DNA of 35,650 nucleotides. Origin: Lachnoclostridium sp. UBA1308 (GTDB taxonomy: Bacteria > Bacillota > Clostridia > Lachnospirales > Lachnospiraceae). The position numbers and the translations under genes were made by a program. Shown here in pieces: positions 33,762 to 35,650 of this stretch (positions within the stretch are counted from its first letter, which is position 1; each line of letters begins with the position of its first letter). Location: contig DBTU01000005.1 of the NCBI GenBank assembly GCA_002307215.1, forward strand, positions 1 through 35,650, written 5' to 3'. Under the pieces are notes generated by a model. It saw only the letters and a list, made by a program, of their open reading frames with translations. It ran no database searches and was not told the DNA's origin.

Positions 33762-35159
33762 ATGGAAAATGGAAAAGTAGTCAGGGTTTTAGGACCCGTA
33801 GTAGATGTAGAGTTTGGGAGCGGAAAGCTGCCAATGATTAAGGATGCACTGGAAGTAACAAGAGAAGGGCAAAAGCTTGTTATGGAAGTTGCAAGCCATA
33901 TGGGCAATAATATTGTACGCTGTATCGTACTTGCTTCCAGTGAGGGACTTGTTAAGGGAATGGAAGTAACATCAACCGGCTCCTGTATTAGGGTTCCTGT
34001 CGGAAAGCCGACTCTTGGAAGAATGTTTAATGTACTTGGAGAAATAATTGACGGCGGAGAACCTGTCGTTGGTGATGATTTGTGGAAAATTCATAGAGAT
34101 CCACCTAGTTTTGAGGATCAAAGTCCGGTAGTAGAGATTTTAGAGACCGGAATTAAGGTAATTGATTTGCTGGCACCTTATGCTAAGGGTGGTAAAATTG
34201 GTTTGTTCGGTGGTGCCGGTGTTGGAAAGACCGTATTAATCCAGGAATTAATACGAAATATTGCTACAGAGCATGGCGGTGTTTCCATCTTTACAGGAGT
34301 AGGCGAACGCTCCAGAGAAGGTAATGATCTTTGGAGGGACATGAAGGATTCTGGCGTTATCAGTAAAACCGCCTTAGTATTCGGACAGATGAATGAGCCG
34401 CCGGGTTCCCGTATGAGAGTTGCTCAGACAGGCCTTACCATGGCTGAATATTTCAGAGATGAGGAGAAGCAGGATGTACTGTTGTTTATTGACAATATAT
34501 TCCGTTTTGTTCAGGCCGGTTCAGAGGTTTCAGCGTTACTTGGCCGTATGCCTTCTGCTGTAGGCTATCAGCCTACACTTGCAAATGAAATGGGTGAACT
34601 ACAGGAGAGAATAACTTCTACAAAGAACGGTTCCATTACTTCCGTTCAGGCAGTCTATGTTCCGGCCGATGATCTGACAGACCCGGCTCCGGCTAATACC
34701 TTTGCACATCTGGATGCGACAACGGTATTATCTCGTAAAATTGTTGAACAGGGTATTTATCCGGCAGTTGACCCGTTAGAGTCTACCTCAAGAATACTGG
34801 AGCCCGATGTTGTCGGTGAAGAACACTATGAAGTAGCAAGAAAGACGCAGGAGCTTCTACAAAAATATAAAGAGCTGCAGGATATTATTGCAATTCTTGG
34901 TATGGAAGAACTGGATGAACAAGATAAACTGGCTGTATATCGTGCCAGAAAAATACAGAAATTCCTGTCACAGCCATTTAATGTGGCCGAGAATTTCACC
35001 GGAATCACAGGAAAGTACGTTCCACTCAGCGAAACCATCAAGGGATTTAAGGCTATAATCAATGGTGAGATGGATGAATACCCAGAATCGGCTTTTTTAA
35101 TGGTTGGACCCATTGAAGAAGTAATTGAAAAAGCGAAACTTATGGATGCTAATAATTAA
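33762..35159 (+). CDS. atpD: F1Fo ATP synthase subunit beta
   Basis: Catalytic subunit of F1, 465 residues. P-loop GGAGVGKT is at 150-157. Conserved GVGERSREGNDLWRDM, MNEPPGSRMRVAQTGLTMAE and ALLGRMPSAVGYQP are present. The DELSEED lever reads EELDEQD here, within normal variation. ATG 33762 is the only sensible start because a TGA lies two codons upstream in frame. It has no recognisable ribosome binding site, which is odd for so abundant a protein. Confidence 0.96.
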   Translation: MENGKVVRVLGPVVDVEFGSGKLPMIKDALEVTREGQKLVMEVASHMGNNIVRCIVLASSEGLVKGMEVTSTGSCIRVPVGKPTLGRMFNVLGEIIDGGEPVVGDDLWKIHRDPPSFEDQSPVVEILETGIKVIDLLAPYAKGGKIGLFGGAGVGKTVLIQELIRNIATEHGGVSIFTGVGERSREGNDLWRDMKDSGVISKTALVFGQMNEPPGSRMRVAQTGLTMAEYFRDEEKQDVLLFIDNIFRFVQAGSEVSALLGRMPSAVGYQPTLANEMGELQERITSTKNGSITSVQAVYVPADDLTDPAPANTFAHLDATTVLSRKIVEQGIYPAVDPLESTSRILEPDVVGEEHYEVARKTQELLQKYKELQDIIAILGMEELDEQDKLAVYRARKIQKFLSQPFNVAENFTGITGKYVPLSETIKGFKAIINGEMDEYPESAFLMVGPIEEVIEKAKLMDANN

Positions 35160-35202
35160 TATTTGAACTTTCAATGATATTGAGGGTTGAATAGGAGGAG
35201 CT

Positions 35203-35619
35203 ATGGCTAAGAAATTTCAGCTTGAAATCATAGCAAGTGATCATCCCTTCTATAAAGGGGACTGTGAAATGCTCGTTTTCCCCGGAATCGATGGTAAACA
35301 TGGTATTCTGGCAAATCACGAGGCAATGGTTACCTGCTTAAGTCCTGGCGAGATTAAGTTTCAGATTGATGGGGTATGGCATTATGCAGCTGTAAGTGAA
35401 GGCTTTGTAGAGATTACACCGAAATATGTGGTAATACTTGCAGATACGATCGAAAACCCTGAAGATATTGATGAGCATCGAGCTGAGGAAGCCAGGCTAA
35501 GGGCAGAAGAGAAGCTGCGACAGAAACTAAGTCAGACGGAATATTATGAGACTGTGGCTGCTTTAAATCGTGCGATGACTAGGCTTAAGATCAAAAAGAC
35601 CCATTCTATTAATATTTAA
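35203..35619 (+). CDS. atpC: F1Fo ATP synthase subunit epsilon
   Basis: F1 foot subunit of 138 residues that contacts gamma and the c-ring and can inhibit ATP hydrolysis. The N-terminal beta-sandwich contains FYKGDCEMLVFPGIDGKHGI, LANHEAMVTCL and VSEGFVEITPKYVVILAD. The C-terminal helix pair (about 90-138) follows, with AEEARLRAEEKLRQK. AGGAGG (35193-35198) precedes ATG 35203. It is the last gene in the window, and 31 bases remain with nothing evident. Confidence 0.95.
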   Translation: MAKKFQLEIIASDHPFYKGDCEMLVFPGIDGKHGILANHEAMVTCLSPGEIKFQIDGVWHYAAVSEGFVEITPKYVVILADTIENPEDIDEHRAEEARLRAEEKLRQKLSQTEYYETVAALNRAMTRLKIKKTHSINI

Positions 35620-35650
35620 AAGTGGAAAAGAAGATGTCTGCAAAATATTG

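Overview
The window looks like chromosomal DNA of an AT-rich Firmicute, most likely a member of the Clostridia close to Lachnospiraceae. The grounds are frequent AGGAGG-type ribosome binding sites, several TTG starts, lipoprotein-type membrane fusion proteins, and a clostridial-style F1Fo ATP synthase operon. This placement is inferred from style and gene content, with no database comparison. Every convincing intact gene is on the + strand.

Region 1 (1-8355) is the right end of a nonribosomal peptide (NRPS) operon. It holds the last module of a synthetase cut by the left edge, an ABC exporter, a family 2 glycosyltransferase and a Sfp-type phosphopantetheinyl transferase. The adenylation pocket reads D-A-W-T-I-A-A-V-C-K, the classical phenylalanine code. 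The upstream module probably ended in an epimerase. The synthetase ends in a short, atypical condensation/epimerization-like domain and has no thioesterase. Together the genes suggest an exported, possibly glycosylated peptide containing Phe.

Region 2 (8356-9172) is degraded DNA with a strong hairpin and fragments of at least one dead membrane-protein gene. Region 3 (9173-17293) starts with three exact 22-bp-period repeats upstream of a good sigma-A promoter. It continues with three tandem membrane-fusion proteins (two lipoproteins), a large FtsX-type permease, two LolD/MacB-type ATPases and a small coupled ORF. The second ATPase carries a C-terminal AbrB/SpoVT-like hairpin domain. The set resembles a MacAB-type export, resistance or envelope-stress system.

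Region 4 (17294-19570) is a transmembrane chemoreceptor gene with its own extended -10 promoter and terminator. Region 5 (19571-27587) is a hexuronate catabolic operon: Gfo/Idh/MocA oxidoreductase, TIM-barrel epimerase-like protein, UxaC, UxuA, a KDPG aldolase fused to a VOC/glyoxalase-like domain, KDG kinase, and a PH-domain membrane protein. A perfect inverted repeat sits on the predicted -10 box. No classical fructuronate reductase (UxuB) is present. The SDR gene at 27882, which has its own promoter, or the Gfo/Idh protein could supply that step.

Region 6 (28671-35650) is the F1Fo ATP synthase operon atpB-E-E-F-H-A-G-D-C. It has a long leader containing a terminator-like hairpin. It also has two tandem c-subunit genes whose proteins are identical although about 32 of 74 codons differ silently. 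The c subunits lack the usual Na+ ligands, so a proton-driven enzyme is predicted.
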